From Anaeromyxobacter diazotrophicus (GTDB lineage Bacteria; Myxococcota; Myxococcia; Myxococcales; Anaeromyxobacteraceae), in the NCBI RefSeq assembly GCF_013340205.1, contig NZ_BJTG01000001.1, positions 186,001-250,000 on the forward strand: DNA of 64,000 nt, in the 5' to 3' direction. Made by a program: the position numbers and the translations under genes. Position 1 is the first letter of the stretch; each line of letters starts with the position of its first letter. This document shows, piece after piece, positions 26,479-37,025 of the stretch. Under the pieces are notes generated by a model, which was not told where the DNA came from, ran no database searches, and was given only the letters and a program-made list of their open reading frames with translations.

Positions 26479-27942
26479 TCACAGGAAGAAGCGCGCCATC
26501 GCGGTCAGCTCACCGCGGCTCCAGCCCTGCTCGCCGCGCTCGTAGCCGCCGCGCAAGGCCACGGCCCAGCGGTCCTGGCGCAGCTCGGCCTCGCCCCGGC
26601 CGCCCACGCTCCTCCCCGCGGCGGACGGCGCGTACAGGTTGTCCGGCGAGCGCTCCTGCACCCACCCTGCCCCCGTGAGCCGTATCCGCGCGTCCCACAG
26701 ATCGGCGGCCCCGAGGAGCCTCAGCGCGCGGCCGTTGCCGCCGAGCGGGTCCCCGAGCGGCGTCTGGCCGGTGACCCAGCCGCCCGTGTACTGCCCGTGC
26801 GCGTACCAGCCGAACGGGGTGTGATAGCCGAACGGCCCCTTGCCGAAGTAGGCGTACTCCACCCCAAGCGCGGCCGGCAGGCTGCCCAGCATCGGCGCCG
26901 AGAGGCCGGCCACGAGCCCGGGCCACTGCACCAGCGCGCCGGGGTTGTCGTCCGAGCCCCACTCCACCTTGGCCGTGAGCGGCAGCCAGGCCTCGGTCGG
27001 CAGCCGGACCTGCACGGACCCCGAGTACACGTTGTTCTCGTTGAAGTTCTTGATGCCGAGGAGCGACAGCGGGACGTTCTTCGTCGGAATGCCCTCCCAG
27101 TTCTTCCCGCCGAACATGAGGCCGCGGCTGGCGGCCAGCGTGAGCCGCGGGTGCGGGCGCCACTGGAGCTGGAACGTCCACAGGAGCGGGTCGTACGGGT
27201 GGCGCGCCTCGTCGAAGCGGGCGAGCGCCGTGTCGAGCGCGAAGTCGCCCAGGACCTCGAGCGGACCGGGCAGGCGCAGCGGGGCCGTGGTCATGAGCTC
27301 GACGCGGTCGAGCGGGACCGCGCCGCTCGTGACCACCGCGCCCAGCTCGTTCGGCCCGTAGCCGACCGGCCCGCGCCCCACCGACAGCGCCCATGGCCCG
27401 AGTGCGCCCACCAGCTCGGCCGCGGGAAACGCGACGTCCGAGGTGTCCACCTGCAGGCGCGCCCCGGCGGCGAGGTGCTCGCCGAGGAGCGCCGCCGCCG
27501 AGGCCTCCGCCATCGCCGCGTCGGCGGGGGCCGTGAGCGCGACGAAGCCGGGCTGCGGGGCCGCCGGCTTCGGCTCGGCCACGTGCCCGAGCTGCGCGCC
27601 TGCTCCCACCTCCGCGCCTGCGAGGCGCACGCCGTCCGCCGCCAGCGCCCGCGGGAACTCGGCCGCGAACCGCGCTGCCCAGGCCCGCGCGAGCGGCGCC
27701 CAGCGCGGGGCCTCGCGCGCGGCGCGAGCGGCCGCCTCGCTGAGCGCCGTCCCCACCACCCTCAGCGGCGCCGCCCGTTGCGCTGGAAGCCAGTCCGGAG
27801 CGAGCCCGACCTCGTGCAACCGCTCGGCGGCACGCACCGCCCAGTGATCGGGTGGGAGGAGCGGCGAGGCCGGCGGCCACCCCTCGGCGGGAGCCGCAGC
27901 GAGCAGGAGAAGGACGGTGAGCAGGAGGAGGGTGAGGCGCAC
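26479..27942 (-). CDS. Wzi-like capsule-assembly outer-membrane protein
   Basis: A 487-aa exported protein with a signal peptide of leucine-rich core (LTLLLLTVLLLLAAAPAEG) and then an HWAVRAAERLHEVGLAPDW segment, the SLH-like N-terminal helix pair found in Wzi-family proteins of this type. The rest alternates short beta strands and loops and ends in phenylalanine (MARFFL), consistent with an outer-membrane barrel. Wzi proteins hold or organise capsular polymer at the surface. The start is set at GTG 27942, immediately before the signal peptide; no clear ribosome site was seen. It is leftward like rfbA and the urease genes. Confidence 0.75.
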   Translation of the reverse strand: MRLTLLLLTVLLLLAAAPAEGWPPASPLLPPDHWAVRAAERLHEVGLAPDWLPAQRAAPLRVVGTALSEAAARAAREAPRWAPLARAWAARFAAEFPRALAADGVRLAGAEVGAGAQLGHVAEPKPAAPQPGFVALTAPADAAMAEASAAALLGEHLAAGARLQVDTSDVAFPAAELVGALGPWALSVGRGPVGYGPNELGAVVTSGAVPLDRVELMTTAPLRLPGPLEVLGDFALDTALARFDEARHPYDPLLWTFQLQWRPHPRLTLAASRGLMFGGKNWEGIPTKNVPLSLLGIKNFNENNVYSGSVQVRLPTEAWLPLTAKVEWGSDDNPGALVQWPGLVAGLSAPMLGSLPAALGVEYAYFGKGPFGYHTPFGWYAHGQYTGGWVTGQTPLGDPLGGNGRALRLLGAADLWDARIRLTGAGWVQERSPDNLYAPSAAGRSVGGRGEAELRQDRWAVALRGGYERGEQGWSRGELTAMARFFL

Positions 27943-27992
27943 CGCGGGAAGAGAGCACGGACCCCCTGGTGAGGTCGAGCGCTCGAGGGCGC

Positions 27993-28727
27993 TCAGTGTG
28001 ACTTTCCCGTCGCGTGCTGCCAGGCGTGCAGCACATGCCCTGCGACGTCCTCCACACCCACGCCGTGCGTCACCTGCGCGAACACCACCGGCCCTTCGCC
28101 GCGCATGCGCCGGGCGTCGCGCGCCATGACCTCGAGGTCGGCGCCGACGGCGGTGGCGAGGTCGGTCTTGTTCACGACGAGGAGGTCGGCCTGGGTGATG
28201 CCGGGTCCGCCCTTGCGCGGGATCTTGTCGCCGCCAGCGACGTCGATGACGTAGACGGTGAAGTCCGCCAGCTCGCGGCTGAAGTGCGCCGCCAGGTTGT
28301 CGCCGCCCGACTCGCAGAAGAGGAGCTCGGGGCGGTGCAGGGCGGTGAGCGCCTCGAGCGCCAGCACGTTCGCGGTGACGTCCTCGCGGATGGCGGCGTG
28401 CGGGCAGCCGCCGGTCTCCACGGCGCGGATGCGATCGGCCGGGAGCGCCTCGTTCCGCACCAGGAACTCGGCGTCCTCGCGGGTGAAGATGTCGTTCGTC
28501 ACCACACCGAGCGACATCGCCTCGCGGAGCCGCCGGCAGAGGGCCAGCACGAGCGCGGTCTTGCCGCTTCCCACCGGACCGCCCACGCCCACCGTGAAGG
28601 CGCGGCGGTCGAGGTCGCGCCGGCGCGGCGCCGGTGCGCGGCCGGCGAAGCTGCCGGGGCCTTCCTCGCGGTCGTGGTCGTGGCCGCCGTGGAGCGACAG
28701 GGGAAGCGCGCGCGGGTCGAGGTGCAT
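27993..28727 (-). CDS. ureG: Urease accessory GTPase UreG with a His-rich N-terminus
   Basis: A 244-aa SIMIBI-class GTPase. The P-loop GPVGSGKT is at 51-58; [13 protein letters not shown] holds the Cys-Pro-His nickel-binding motif, and VVNKTDL is the guanine-specificity motif. UreG powers delivery of Ni(II) to the urease active site together with UreD and UreF. Compared with the usual ~200 residues it has about 40 extra at the N-terminus, including HGGHDHD (13-19), a likely metal-binding tail. No ureE is found next to it, so this tail may take over the nickel-chaperone role. ATG 28727 follows the ureF stop by 2 bp. Confidence 0.95.
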   Translation of the reverse strand: MHLDPRALPLSLHGGHDHDREEGPGSFAGRAPAPRRRDLDRRAFTVGVGGPVGSGKTALVLALCRRLREAMSLGVVTNDIFTREDAEFLVRNEALPADRIRAVETGGCPHAAIREDVTANVLALEALTALHRPELLFCESGGDNLAAHFSRELADFTVYVIDVAGGDKIPRKGGPGITQADLLVVNKTDLATAVGADLEVMARDARRMRGEGPVVFAQVTHGVGVEDVAGHVLHAWQHATGKSH

Positions 28728-28729
28728 GG

Positions 28730-29389
28730 TCAGCTCCGGAAGAGGCGCGAGTAGAGGCGATCCTGGTGCGCCTGCCAGAGATCGAGGAGCGGCGAGGTGC
28801 TGGCGGCCTCCTCCGGCGCCCGGCCGGCGGTGGCGGCGGAGACCGCCTCGCCGGTGCGCCGCGCCAGGGCAAGGAGCCCCTGCACCTCGAGCGGCCCCGC
28901 CGCGCCGAGCCGCACCGCGGCCGAGAGAACGCCGCGCGCGGTCTGGAAGAGGAACAGGCTCCGCGCCACCCCGGGCTCCGCGCCGAGGAGCCCCAGCACC
29001 GCGCCGAAGACCGGCGCGTGGTGGCCCGGGGTCCCGCCCCGCTCCGCCTCCGCGCCGAGCCGCGCCACCCGCTCCGGGCGGACCGCGGCGGCGGCGCGCA
29101 GGAAGGCCTGCCCCTGGAGGCGGCTCGCGCGGTTCTGCACCGCCGACGGCAGCGAGGCGTCGCAGCGCAGGTCGAGCGCCGCGAACCGCGCGGGCTCGGC
29201 GTGCGCCGCCGAGACGAACGGCAGGGCGGCCGAGCCGGCGCTCCACAGCGCCTCGTCCACGAAGCGGGCGAGGCCCTCCGGCCCCCCGCAGCGGCCGAGC
29301 TGCAGCGCCGCCTCGAGGCCGCCGGAGTGGGCGAAGCCGCCGGTGGGTAGGGCCGAGTCGGCGAGCTGGAGGAGGGTCCAGGGGTCCAT
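28730..29389 (-). CDS. ureF: Urease accessory protein UreF
   Basis: A 219-aa helical protein that opens with [21 protein letters not shown], the conserved UreF N-terminus, and has the family's usual length. UreF bridges UreD-bound apo-urease and UreG and acts in gating GTP hydrolysis and nickel transfer. It starts 1 bp after the ureC stop and ends 2 bp before ureG, placing it in the same tightly packed operon. Confidence 0.93.
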   Translation of the reverse strand: MDPWTLLQLADSALPTGGFAHSGGLEAALQLGRCGGPEGLARFVDEALWSAGSAALPFVSAAHAEPARFAALDLRCDASLPSAVQNRASRLQGQAFLRAAAAVRPERVARLGAEAERGGTPGHHAPVFGAVLGLLGAEPGVARSLFLFQTARGVLSAAVRLGAAGPLEVQGLLALARRTGEAVSAATAGRAPEEAASTSPLLDLWQAHQDRLYSRLFRS

Positions 29390-29390
29390 G

Positions 29391-31106
29391 TCAGAAGAGG
29401 AAGTAACGCTGCGCGAGCGGCAGGCGCAGGGCGGGCTCGCTCCGGAGGAGCTCGCCGTCGGCGCGCACCTCGTAGGTCTCGGGGTCCACCTCGATCCTCG
29501 GCAGGGCGTCGTTCTGGCGCATGTCGCGCTTGCCGAGCCCGCGGCAGCCGCGCACCGCCTCGACGCGCTTCGCGAGCCCGTAGCGCTCCCCCACCCCGGC
29601 CTCCGCGGCGCCGCGCGACACGAACGCGACCGCGGTCGCGCCGACGGCGCCGCCCAGCGCGCCGAACATGGGCCGCATGAGGAGCGGCTGCGGGGTGGGG
29701 ATGCTCGCGTTCGCGTCGCCCATCTGCGCCCAGGCGATGAGCCCGCCCTTCAGCACCACCTCCGGCTTCGCGCCGAACAGCGCCGGCCGCCACAGCACGA
29801 GGTCGGCGAGCTTGCCCCGCTCCACCGAGCCGACGAGGTGGGACATGCCGTGGGCCACCGCCGGGTTGATGGTGTACTTCGCGACGTAGCGGCGGATGCG
29901 GAGGTTGTCGTTATCGCCCTGCTCGCCGGGGAGGCGCCCGCGCTGGCGGCGCATCCTGTCCGCCGTCTGCCAGGTGCGGGTGACGACCTCGCCCACCCGG
30001 CCCATCGCCTGCGAGTCGGACGACATCATCGAGAGGGCGCCGAGGTCGTGCAGCACGTCCTCGGCGGCGATGGTCTCGGCGCGGATCCGGCTCTCGGCGA
30101 AGGCGAGGTCCTCCGGCACCGACGGGTCGAGGTGGTGGCACACCATCAGCATGTCGAGGTGCTCGTCGAGCGTGTTGACGGTGAACGGGCGGGTCGGGTT
30201 CGTGGACGACGGCAGGACGTTCGGCTCGCCGCAGACGCGGATGATGTCGGGGGCGTGGCCGCCGCCGGCGCCCTCGGTGTGGAAGGTGTGGATGGTGCGG
30301 CCGGCGAAGGCCGCCACCGTGTGCTCGAGGCAGCCCGCCTCGTTGAGCGTGTCGGTGTGGATGGCCACCTGCACGTCGTGCGCCTCGGCCACCCGCAGGC
30401 AGGCGTCGATGGCGGCCGGCGTGGTGCCCCAGTCCTCGTGGAGCTTGAGGCCCATGGCGCCGGCGAGGAGCTGCTCGGCGAGGCCCTCCGGCCGGCTCGC
30501 GTTGCCTTTGCCGAGGAGGCCGACGTTGAGCGGGAGCGCGTCGGTCGCCTGCAGCATGCGCGCGACGTTCCACGCGCCGGGCGTGCAGGTGGTGGCGTTC
30601 GTGCCGGCGGCCGGCCCGGTGCCGCCGCCGACGAAGGTGGTGACGCCGCTCGCGATGGCCTCGGCGGCCTGCTGCGGGCTGATGAAGTGGATGTGCGAGT
30701 CGATGGCGCCGGCGGTGAGGATGAGCCCCTCCCCGGCGATGCACTCGGTGCCGGGGCCGACCACCAGCTCCGGGCTCACCCCCGCCATGACGTCCGGGTT
30801 GCCGGCCTTGCCGATCCCTGCGATGAGGCCGCCCTTCACCCCCACGTCCGCCTTGTAGACGCCGGCGTGATCGACCACGAGGGCGTTCGTGATGACGAGG
30901 TCGAGCGCGACCTCGTCCGGCACGCCGGCCGCCTGGCCCATGCCGTCGCGCAGCACCTTGCCGCCGCCGAACTTGCACTCGTCGCCGTAGGTGGTCGCGT
31001 CGCGCTCGACCTCGAGCACGAGCGCGGTGTCGCCCAGGCGCAGGCGGTCGCCGGTGGTGACCCCGTACACCTCGGCGTACTGGCGGCGGTCCATCCGGCG
31101 GCTCAT
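29391..31106 (-). CDS. ureC: Urease alpha subunit
   Basis: A 571-aa catalytic subunit of full length. Metal ligands are visible in DSHIHFI, the carbamylated lysine is in GLKLHEDWG, and [23 protein letters not shown] and MVCHHLDPS (active-site flap histidine) follow. It hydrolyses urea to ammonia and carbamate using a dinuclear nickel centre in the cytoplasm. Its ATG at 31106 overlaps the stop of the fused gamma-beta gene (31103-31106), so the subunits are translationally coupled. Confidence 0.97.
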   Translation of the reverse strand: MSRRMDRRQYAEVYGVTTGDRLRLGDTALVLEVERDATTYGDECKFGGGKVLRDGMGQAAGVPDEVALDLVITNALVVDHAGVYKADVGVKGGLIAGIGKAGNPDVMAGVSPELVVGPGTECIAGEGLILTAGAIDSHIHFISPQQAAEAIASGVTTFVGGGTGPAAGTNATTCTPGAWNVARMLQATDALPLNVGLLGKGNASRPEGLAEQLLAGAMGLKLHEDWGTTPAAIDACLRVAEAHDVQVAIHTDTLNEAGCLEHTVAAFAGRTIHTFHTEGAGGGHAPDIIRVCGEPNVLPSSTNPTRPFTVNTLDEHLDMLMVCHHLDPSVPEDLAFAESRIRAETIAAEDVLHDLGALSMMSSDSQAMGRVGEVVTRTWQTADRMRRQRGRLPGEQGDNDNLRIRRYVAKYTINPAVAHGMSHLVGSVERGKLADLVLWRPALFGAKPEVVLKGGLIAWAQMGDANASIPTPQPLLMRPMFGALGGAVGATAVAFVSRGAAEAGVGERYGLAKRVEAVRGCRGLGKRDMRQNDALPRIEVDPETYEVRADGELLRSEPALRLPLAQRYFLF

Positions 31107-31882
31107 GGCGTGCTCCCCTCGTCGAGCGCGAACCCGCGCCGCCTCGCCTCCTCGACGAGCCGCGCGCGACCCTCCTCCGTGACCGGCCCCGGCGAGAGGG
31201 CGTTCCCGCCTTGCACCACCCGGCGCCCGGCGAGCTCCACCAGGTCCACCTCGCGCGTCTCGCCAGGCTCGAAGCGCGCCGCCATGCCGGCCGGCACGTC
31301 GAGGCGGCGGCCGTAGGCGCGGGCGCGGTCGAAGCGGAGGTAGGGGTTCGCCTCGGCGAACGGGAAGTGGCTGCCGACCTGGATCGGCCGATCGGCGAGG
31401 TTCGTCACGGCGAGCCGCACCGCCTCGCGCCCAGCGTTGAGGACGAGCTCGCCCTCGCGCGGCAGCGCCTCGCCCGGCGCCTGCTCCTCGGGCGCCGGGG
31501 CGCCTTCGTCCCCGAAGGCGGAGAGCGGCGGTACGGGCAGGAACGAGCCGTGGAGCGCGAGCGAGAGGTCGCCGTCCTCGCCGGCGATGGGATGGTGGAC
31601 GGTCACGAGCTTCGTGCCGTCGGGGAAGGTCCCCTCCACCTGGACCTCCTCGATGAGCCCCGGCACGCCCGCCATCACCTGCCGCCGGCCCAGGAGCCGC
31701 CGCCCCAGGTCCATGAGCTCCGCCACCCGCCGGCCGTCCCGGATGAGCTCGAGCAGCACGGTCGCCACGAGCGCGACCGCCTCGGGGTGGTTGAGGCGCA
31801 GGCCGCGCGCCAGCCGCTTCTGCGCGAGCGCGCCCGCCTGGTGCAAGACGAGCTTGTCGATCTCCCGCGGGGTGAGGTGCAT
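31103..31882 (-). CDS. ureAB: Fused urease gamma-beta subunit
   Basis: A 259-aa protein in which a UreA-like gamma domain ([20 protein letters not shown], about 1-100) is joined to a UreB-like beta domain ([28 protein letters not shown]-type region, about 145-255) by a linker of about 30 residues rich in Glu, Ala and Pro. Separate gamma and beta subunits are each about 100 aa in most bacteria; fusions like this occur for example in Helicobacter. ATG 31882 matches the conserved UreA start. It lies 14 bp after ureD and overlaps ureC by 4 bp. Confidence 0.95.
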   Translation of the reverse strand: MHLTPREIDKLVLHQAGALAQKRLARGLRLNHPEAVALVATVLLELIRDGRRVAELMDLGRRLLGRRQVMAGVPGLIEEVQVEGTFPDGTKLVTVHHPIAGEDGDLSLALHGSFLPVPPLSAFGDEGAPAPEEQAPGEALPREGELVLNAGREAVRLAVTNLADRPIQVGSHFPFAEANPYLRFDRARAYGRRLDVPAGMAARFEPGETREVDLVELAGRRVVQGGNALSPGPVTEEGRARLVEEARRRGFALDEGSTP

Positions 31883-31896
31883 GGTCCCCTCCTCTT

Positions 31897-32829
31897 CTAA
31901 GGTCTGCGGTCGAACGGCGAGCCGCCCAGCAGCGGGGCGGCGAAGGCGAGCGCGCGCCGCAGGTAGGCGGCGCCGGCGACGACGGTGCGGGCGGCGACGC
32001 GCAGGTGGAGGCCGTCGGCGAGCGGGCTCGCGGCGGCGAGCACCTCGGCCGCGGGATCGACCGGCGCGGACGCGAGCGCCTCGAGCAGCGCGGCGGCGCC
32101 GGACCGGAGCGCCGGCCCGACCGCGACGGCGGTGGCGACGAGCGCGAGGCCGTCCATGCGCGCGGCGGGCGGCGCGCCTTCGCCCTGGGCGAGCCGCACC
32201 GCGTCCGCCAGCGCCAGCCGGCCGGAGAGCGCGATCTCGTTGCGCGAGGCGTAGGCGTGGAACGCCCAGCGCTCGCCACGGGCGCCGCGCCCCTCGGTGA
32301 ACGCGTCGAGGAGGAGCAGGCTCCCGCCCTCCTCCACCTCGAACCGCTGCTCCTGCTCGAAGCGGGCGCCGGCGAAGCAGGCGGTCGGCTCGGGGAGGAC
32401 GGCCAGCAGCGCGCCCTCGGCGACGCGGGCGCGGAGCCGCTGCGAGGCGACCGCGCCGGTGGAGCGGTAGACGCGGGTGTTCGACTGGGTGGCGAGGAGC
32501 GCGGTGGCGCCGCGTTCCACGGCGACCTCCACGTCGATGGCGTCGCCGGCCACGAGGCCCCCGCCGTGGGTGGTGGCGACCGCCCACACGGCGCGGCCGC
32601 GCGACCGCGGCGTGAAGAGGCGGAGCGGGCTCGTCGAGGCACAGGAGAGGACGGCGCTCTCCCCCGCCACCAGGGCGGCGCGGAGGGAGCCGGCGCCGGG
32701 GGCGGCGGCGAGCGGCTGGGCGAGAGCAGGCAAGGTCGGGCGTTTCTCCTGCAACCGCGGCGCCAGGGGCGAAGAGGTACTCGCGAAGTGCTTGGAATGC
32801 GGGCGCCGCTTGGGTCGGCGGGCGGGCAT
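31897..32829 (-). CDS. ureD: Urease accessory protein UreD
   Basis: A 310-aa protein with [22 protein letters not shown] and [13 protein letters not shown], the core UreD (UreH) motifs, then [14 protein letters not shown]. UreD is the scaffold that binds apo-urease and carries nickel from UreG. The first ~45 residues are basic and Pro/Ala-rich and are not part of the conserved domain, so translation may start further in. It is the first gene of the ureD-ureAB-ureC-ureF-ureG operon and diverges from the urt operon. Confidence 0.92.
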   Translation of the reverse strand: MPARRPKRRPHSKHFASTSSPLAPRLQEKRPTLPALAQPLAAAPGAGSLRAALVAGESAVLSCASTSPLRLFTPRSRGRAVWAVATTHGGGLVAGDAIDVEVAVERGATALLATQSNTRVYRSTGAVASQRLRARVAEGALLAVLPEPTACFAGARFEQEQRFEVEEGGSLLLLDAFTEGRGARGERWAFHAYASRNEIALSGRLALADAVRLAQGEGAPPAARMDGLALVATAVAVGPALRSGAAALLEALASAPVDPAAEVLAAASPLADGLHLRVAARTVVAGAAYLRRALAFAAPLLGGSPFDRRP

Positions 32830-32966
32830 GCGCGAAATGCGGTCAGCGCCTGCGAGCCGAACGAGCAGCTGGCCGGCCGCGCGTCACGCTCGGTGCGCCT
32901 CCGCTCACCTCTACCCTCCCGCCAACGCGAGGGGTTCGCGCCGGCCCCCGGCGGCCGCCGGGGCCC

Positions 32967-32981
32967 TGGCACGCTCCTCGC
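32967..32981 (+). promoter_or_regulatory. Candidate sigma-54 promoter of the urt operon
   Basis: TGGCACG-N4-TCGC, with the invariant GG (32968-32969) and GC (32980-32981) exactly 10 bp apart, lies 58-72 bp upstream of the urtA start in the ure/urt divergent region. The consensus is TGGCACG-N4-TTGCW. Transcription would start near 32993. Urea transporters are commonly under nitrogen (NtrC/sigma-54) control. Matches of this quality also occur by chance inside genes here, so location is the main support. Confidence 0.5.
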
Positions 32982-33038
32982 TATCGCGTGCTCCATCGCC
33001 TGGACGGCCTCGCCGCCAGCGCACCAGAAAGGGACGAC

Positions 33039-34292
33039 ATGCTCCGCAACACACGCTCCGTGAGGTGGCTCCCCGCAGCGCTCGGCCTCCTCGCCGCCTT
33101 GCTCCCGTCGAGCGGTCACGCCGCCGGCACCATCAAGGTCGGCGTCCTCCACTCGCTCTCCGGGACGATGGCCATCTCCGAGACGGCGCTGAAGGACGTG
33201 GCGCTCATGACCATCGAGGAGATCAACGCCTCGGGCGGCGTCCTGGGGAAGAAGCTCGAGCCGGTGGTGGTGGACCCCGCCTCCAACTGGCCCCTCTTCG
33301 CCGAGAAGGCGCGCCAGCTCGTGGCGCAGGACAAGGTGGCGGTGGTCTTCGGCTGCTGGACCTCGGTCTCGCGCAAGTCGGTGCTCCCCGTCTTCAAGGA
33401 GCTGAACGGGCTGCTCTTCTACCCGGTGCAGTACGAGGGCGAGGAGCTCGAGAAGAACGTCTTCTACACGGGGGCCGCGCCGAACCAGCAGGCCATCCCG
33501 GCCGTCGAGTACCTCATGGGCGAGGAGGGCGGCGGGGCCAAGCGCTTCTTCCTGCTCGGCACCGACTACGTCTACCCGCGCACCACCAACAAGATCCTGC
33601 GCGCGTTCCTGCACTCGAAGGGCGTCTCGGACGCCGACATCGCCGAGGTGTACACGCCGTTCGGCCACGGCGACTACCAGACCATCGTCGCCGACATCAA
33701 GAAGTTCGCCCAGGGCGGCCGGACCGCCGTCATCTCGACCATCAACGGCGACTCGAACGTGCCCTTCTACAAGGAGCTCGGCAACGCCGGCCTCAAGGCC
33801 ACCGACGTGCCGGTGGTGGCCTTCTCGGTCGGCGAGGAGGAGCTGCGCGGGATCGACGCCCGCCCGCTCGTCGGCCACCTCGCCGCCTGGAACTACTTCA
33901 TGTCGGTGAAGAACCCGGCCAACGACGCCTTCATCAAGAAGTACCGCGCCTACGCGAAGAAGAAGCACCTCGCCAACGCCGAGCGCGTCGTGACGAACGA
34001 CCCGATGGAGGCCACCTACGTCGGCATCCACCTCTGGAAGCAGGCGGTGGAGAAGGCGAAGTCGACCGACACCGACAAGGTGATCGCCGCCATGGGCGGC
34101 CAGGCGATGCCGGCGCCCTCCGGGTTCGAGCTCCAGATGGACGCGACCAACCACCACCTCCACAAGCCGGTCTTCATCGGCGAGATCCGCCCGGATGGTC
34201 AGTTCAACGTGGTGTGGAAGACGAAGGCGCCCATCCGCGCGCAGCCGTGGAGCCCCTTCGTCCCCGGCAACGAGGCGAAGCAGAGCATGTGA
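33039..34292 (+). CDS. urtA: Urea ABC transporter, periplasmic substrate-binding protein
   Basis: A 417-aa protein with a Sec signal peptide ([20 protein letters not shown], cleavage near GHA-A) followed by [17 protein letters not shown] and [20 protein letters not shown], conserved at the start of UrtA/AmiC-type binding proteins, and [17 protein letters not shown] near the end. It captures urea (or short-chain amides) in the periplasm. ATG 33039 follows AAAGGGA. It heads urtABCDE, opposite the urease operon. Confidence 0.93.
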   Translation: MLRNTRSVRWLPAALGLLAALLPSSGHAAGTIKVGVLHSLSGTMAISETALKDVALMTIEEINASGGVLGKKLEPVVVDPASNWPLFAEKARQLVAQDKVAVVFGCWTSVSRKSVLPVFKELNGLLFYPVQYEGEELEKNVFYTGAAPNQQAIPAVEYLMGEEGGGAKRFFLLGTDYVYPRTTNKILRAFLHSKGVSDADIAEVYTPFGHGDYQTIVADIKKFAQGGRTAVISTINGDSNVPFYKELGNAGLKATDVPVVAFSVGEEELRGIDARPLVGHLAAWNYFMSVKNPANDAFIKKYRAYAKKKHLANAERVVTNDPMEATYVGIHLWKQAVEKAKSTDTDKVIAAMGGQAMPAPSGFELQMDATNHHLHKPVFIGEIRPDGQFNVVWKTKAPIRAQPWSPFVPGNEAKQSM

Positions 34293-34314
34293 GGCGCGGC
34301 CCTCGGTCCCCGCC

Positions 34315-35898
34315 ATGCGCGCGCTCCGCCACCTCCTCCTCGCCGCCGCCTGCGCGGCCGCCGCGCCCGCCGCCGCCCTCGACGCCGTCGCGGTGCGCCG
34401 GCTCGCCTCCGACGACGCCGCGGAGAAGCTCGCCGCGGTGAGAGCGCTCGCGCAGGCGCCCGACCCGGACGCGCTGCGTGTCCTCCGGGCGCTCTCGGAG
34501 GGCGCCCTCCAGGTCGCGGGGGACGAGGTGCTCATCGCGGCGGGTGACCGCGTCCTCGACGCGGTCACCGGCGCCGAGGTGCGGCCGGCCCCCGAGGACC
34601 GGCAGGACGTCACCTTCAACAACCGCGTGCGCCGCGAGCTCGAGGCGGCGCTCGCCGCCGCGCGCCTGCTCGATCCCGACCGGCGCGCCCGGCTCGCGGC
34701 GGCCCAGGCGCTGGCCGGCGCGCCCGAGGCGGCGCTCTCCCCGCTGGTCCTCCGCGCGCTCCAGGAGGAGCAGGACCCCGAGATCCGCGCCCTCCTCGCC
34801 ACGGCGCGGGCGGAGGCGCAGCTCCGCGACCCGGCCCCCGCCGCACGGCGTGCCGCCGTGGATGACCTGGCGGCGCACGGCGGGCCGCGCGCGCGGGCGC
34901 TGGTGGCGCGGCTCGCCGGCGATGGCGGGGAGCCCGACCGCGAGGTGCGCGAGGCGGCGCGGCGCGCCCTCTCGGCCATCGACGCGCGCCTCGCGCGCGG
35001 CGAGCTCCTGGCGCGCCTCTTCTCCGGGCTGTCGCTCGGGAGCATCCTCCTCCTCGGCGCGCTCGGCCTCGCCATCACCTACGGCGTCATGGGCGTCATC
35101 AACATGGCGCACGGCGAGCTGCTCATGGTGGGCGCCTACGCCGCCTTCGCGGTGCAGGGGGCCTTCCGGCGCTTCCTGCCGGGCGCCTTCGACTGGTACC
35201 CGCTGGCGGCCGTCCCGGTCGCCTTCCTGGCGGCGGCGCTGGTGGGCGCCGCCCTCGAGCGGACCGTGATCCGCTTCCTCTACCGGCGGCCGCTCGAGAC
35301 GCTGCTCGCGACCTGGGGCGCGAGCCTGCTCCTCGTGCAGGCGGCGCGGATGGCGTTCGGAGCGCAGAACGTGGTGGTCGCGAACCCGGCCTGGATGTCG
35401 GGCGGCCTCGCGCTGGCGGGCGCGGTGCTGCCCTGGAACCGCGTCGTCATCGTCGCCTTCGCGCTGGCGGTGCTGGGGGCGGTGGGGCTCGTCCTGCAGC
35501 GCACGCGGCTCGGGATGTTCGTCCGGGCCGTGACGCAGAACCGGGAGATGGCGAGCTGCGTCGGCGTCTCCACCGGCCGCGTCGACACGCTCGCCTTCGC
35601 GCTCGGGTCCGGCATCGCCGGGCTGGGCGGCCTCGCCCTGTCGCAGGTCGCGAACGTCGGGCCGGACATGGGCCAGGGCTACATCGTCGACGCCTTCATG
35701 GTGGTGGTGCTGGGCGGCGTGGGCCAGCTGGCCGGCGCGGTGGGCGCCGCGCTCGGGCTGGGCGTCGCGAGCAAGCTCCTCGAGGGTTGGGCGGGCGCGG
35801 TCATCGCCAAGATCGCGGTGCTCGCCTTCGTCATCGTCTTCATCCAGAAGCGCCCCCAGGGGCTGTTCGCGGCGAAGGGCCGCCTGGTGGAGGGGTGA
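34315..35898 (+). CDS. urtB: Urea ABC transporter permease UrtB
   Basis: A 527-aa inner-membrane permease. It has a signal-like N-terminus, about 200 residues of helical, HEAT-like extracytoplasmic sequence (typical of UrtB but not of other branched-chain-type permeases), then the LivH-like membrane domain from about residue 235 with [20 protein letters not shown] and ending [23 protein letters not shown]. It forms the translocation path with UrtC. It starts 22 bp after urtA. Confidence 0.92.
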   Translation: MRALRHLLLAAACAAAAPAAALDAVAVRRLASDDAAEKLAAVRALAQAPDPDALRVLRALSEGALQVAGDEVLIAAGDRVLDAVTGAEVRPAPEDRQDVTFNNRVRRELEAALAAARLLDPDRRARLAAAQALAGAPEAALSPLVLRALQEEQDPEIRALLATARAEAQLRDPAPAARRAAVDDLAAHGGPRARALVARLAGDGGEPDREVREAARRALSAIDARLARGELLARLFSGLSLGSILLLGALGLAITYGVMGVINMAHGELLMVGAYAAFAVQGAFRRFLPGAFDWYPLAAVPVAFLAAALVGAALERTVIRFLYRRPLETLLATWGASLLLVQAARMAFGAQNVVVANPAWMSGGLALAGAVLPWNRVVIVAFALAVLGAVGLVLQRTRLGMFVRAVTQNREMASCVGVSTGRVDTLAFALGSGIAGLGGLALSQVANVGPDMGQGYIVDAFMVVVLGGVGQLAGAVGAALGLGVASKLLEGWAGAVIAKIAVLAFVIVFIQKRPQGLFAAKGRLVEG

Positions 35899-35900
35899 GC

Positions 35901-37025
35901 GTGGACGCCGCCAGCCGCGCCGACCTGCTCGCCCTGCCGCGCTGGCCGCGCGCGCGGAGCTCCTGGCTGCCGGCGGCGGCGCTGGGGGCAGCCGCGCTGG
36001 CCGTCGTGCTCGTCCCGGCGCTGCACCTGCTCGCGCCGGCCGGCAGCCGGCTCCACGTCTCCGCCTATGCGCTCACGCTGGGCGGGAAGCTCCTGTGCTA
36101 CGCCATCGCGGCCGTCGCCCTCGACCTCATCTGGGGTTACGCCGGGATCCTCTCGCTGGGGCACGGGCTCTTCTTCGCGCTCGGCGGCTACGCCTGCGGC
36201 ATGTACCTCATGCGCGCCATCGGGCGCGAGGGCGTCTACGGCGCCGACCTGCCGGACTTCATGGTGTTCCTCGACTGGAAGGCGCTGCCCTGGTTCTGGC
36301 GCGGCACCGACCACGCCGGGTGGGCGCTCCTGCTCGTGCTCGTCGTCCCGGCGCTGGTCGCGCTCGTCTTCGGCGCGTTCGCGTTCAGGTCGCGCATCAA
36401 GGGCGTCTACTTCTCCATCATCACCCAGGCGCTCACCTACGCGGCGATGCTGCTCTTCTTCCGCAACGAGACCGGCTTCGGCGGCAACAACGGGTTCACC
36501 GACTTCAAGCGGATCCTGGGCTTCCCCATCGCCGCGCCCGCCACGCGGGCGGCGCTGTTCCTCCTCTCGGCGGCCGCGCTGGGCGGGGCGCTCGCGCTGA
36601 GCCGCTGGCTCGTGCGCTCGCGCTTCGGGCGCGTCCTCACCGCCGTCCGCGACGCCGAGCCGCGGGTCCGCTTCCTCGGCTACGACCCGCTCCCCTACAA
36701 GCTAGGCGTCTGGACCCTGTCCGCGGTGCTGTGCGCGGTGGCCGGCGCGCTGTACGTCCCGCAGGTCGGGATCATCAACCCCTCCGAGATGTCGCCCGCC
36801 AGCTCGATCGAGATCGCCATCTGGGTGGCGGTGGGCGGGCGCGGCACGCTCCTCGGGGCGGTGGCGGGCGCGTTCCTGGTGAACCTGGCGAAGAGCTGGT
36901 TCACGGTCGCCTTCCCCGAGTACTGGCTCCTCTTCCTGGGCGCCCTCTTCATCGCGGTGACGCGCTTCCTGCCGGACGGCGTGGTCGGGCTCTCGCAGCG
37001 GCTCCTGCGCCGGAGGGCGGCGTGA
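35901..37025 (+). CDS. urtC: Urea ABC transporter permease UrtC
   Basis: A 374-aa LivM-like membrane permease with about nine hydrophobic segments. Characteristic pieces are LIWGYAGILSLGHGLFFALG, FRSRIKGVYFSIITQALTYA, NETGFGGNNGFTDF and GRGTLLGAVAGAFLVN. The start is GTG 35901, 2 bp after the urtB stop; the conserved part begins soon after. Its stop overlaps the GTG start of urtD. Confidence 0.92.
   Translation: MDAASRADLLALPRWPRARSSWLPAAALGAAALAVVLVPALHLLAPAGSRLHVSAYALTLGGKLLCYAIAAVALDLIWGYAGILSLGHGLFFALGGYACGMYLMRAIGREGVYGADLPDFMVFLDWKALPWFWRGTDHAGWALLLVLVVPALVALVFGAFAFRSRIKGVYFSIITQALTYAAMLLFFRNETGFGGNNGFTDFKRILGFPIAAPATRAALFLLSAAALGGALALSRWLVRSRFGRVLTAVRDAEPRVRFLGYDPLPYKLGVWTLSAVLCAVAGALYVPQVGIINPSEMSPASSIEIAIWVAVGGRGTLLGAVAGAFLVNLAKSWFTVAFPEYWLLFLGALFIAVTRFLPDGVVGLSQRLLRRRAA

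Noticed and set aside
30136-30150. Second sigma-54-like TGGCAC...GC match
   Set aside because: It lies inside ureC on the antisense strand with no gene downstream. Treated as chance.
29391-35078. Very long minus-strand frame running through ureC and on across the urea transporter genes
   Set aside because: Only the ureC part has family motifs; the remainder is antisense to urtA and urtB or out of frame with ureD and ureAB.
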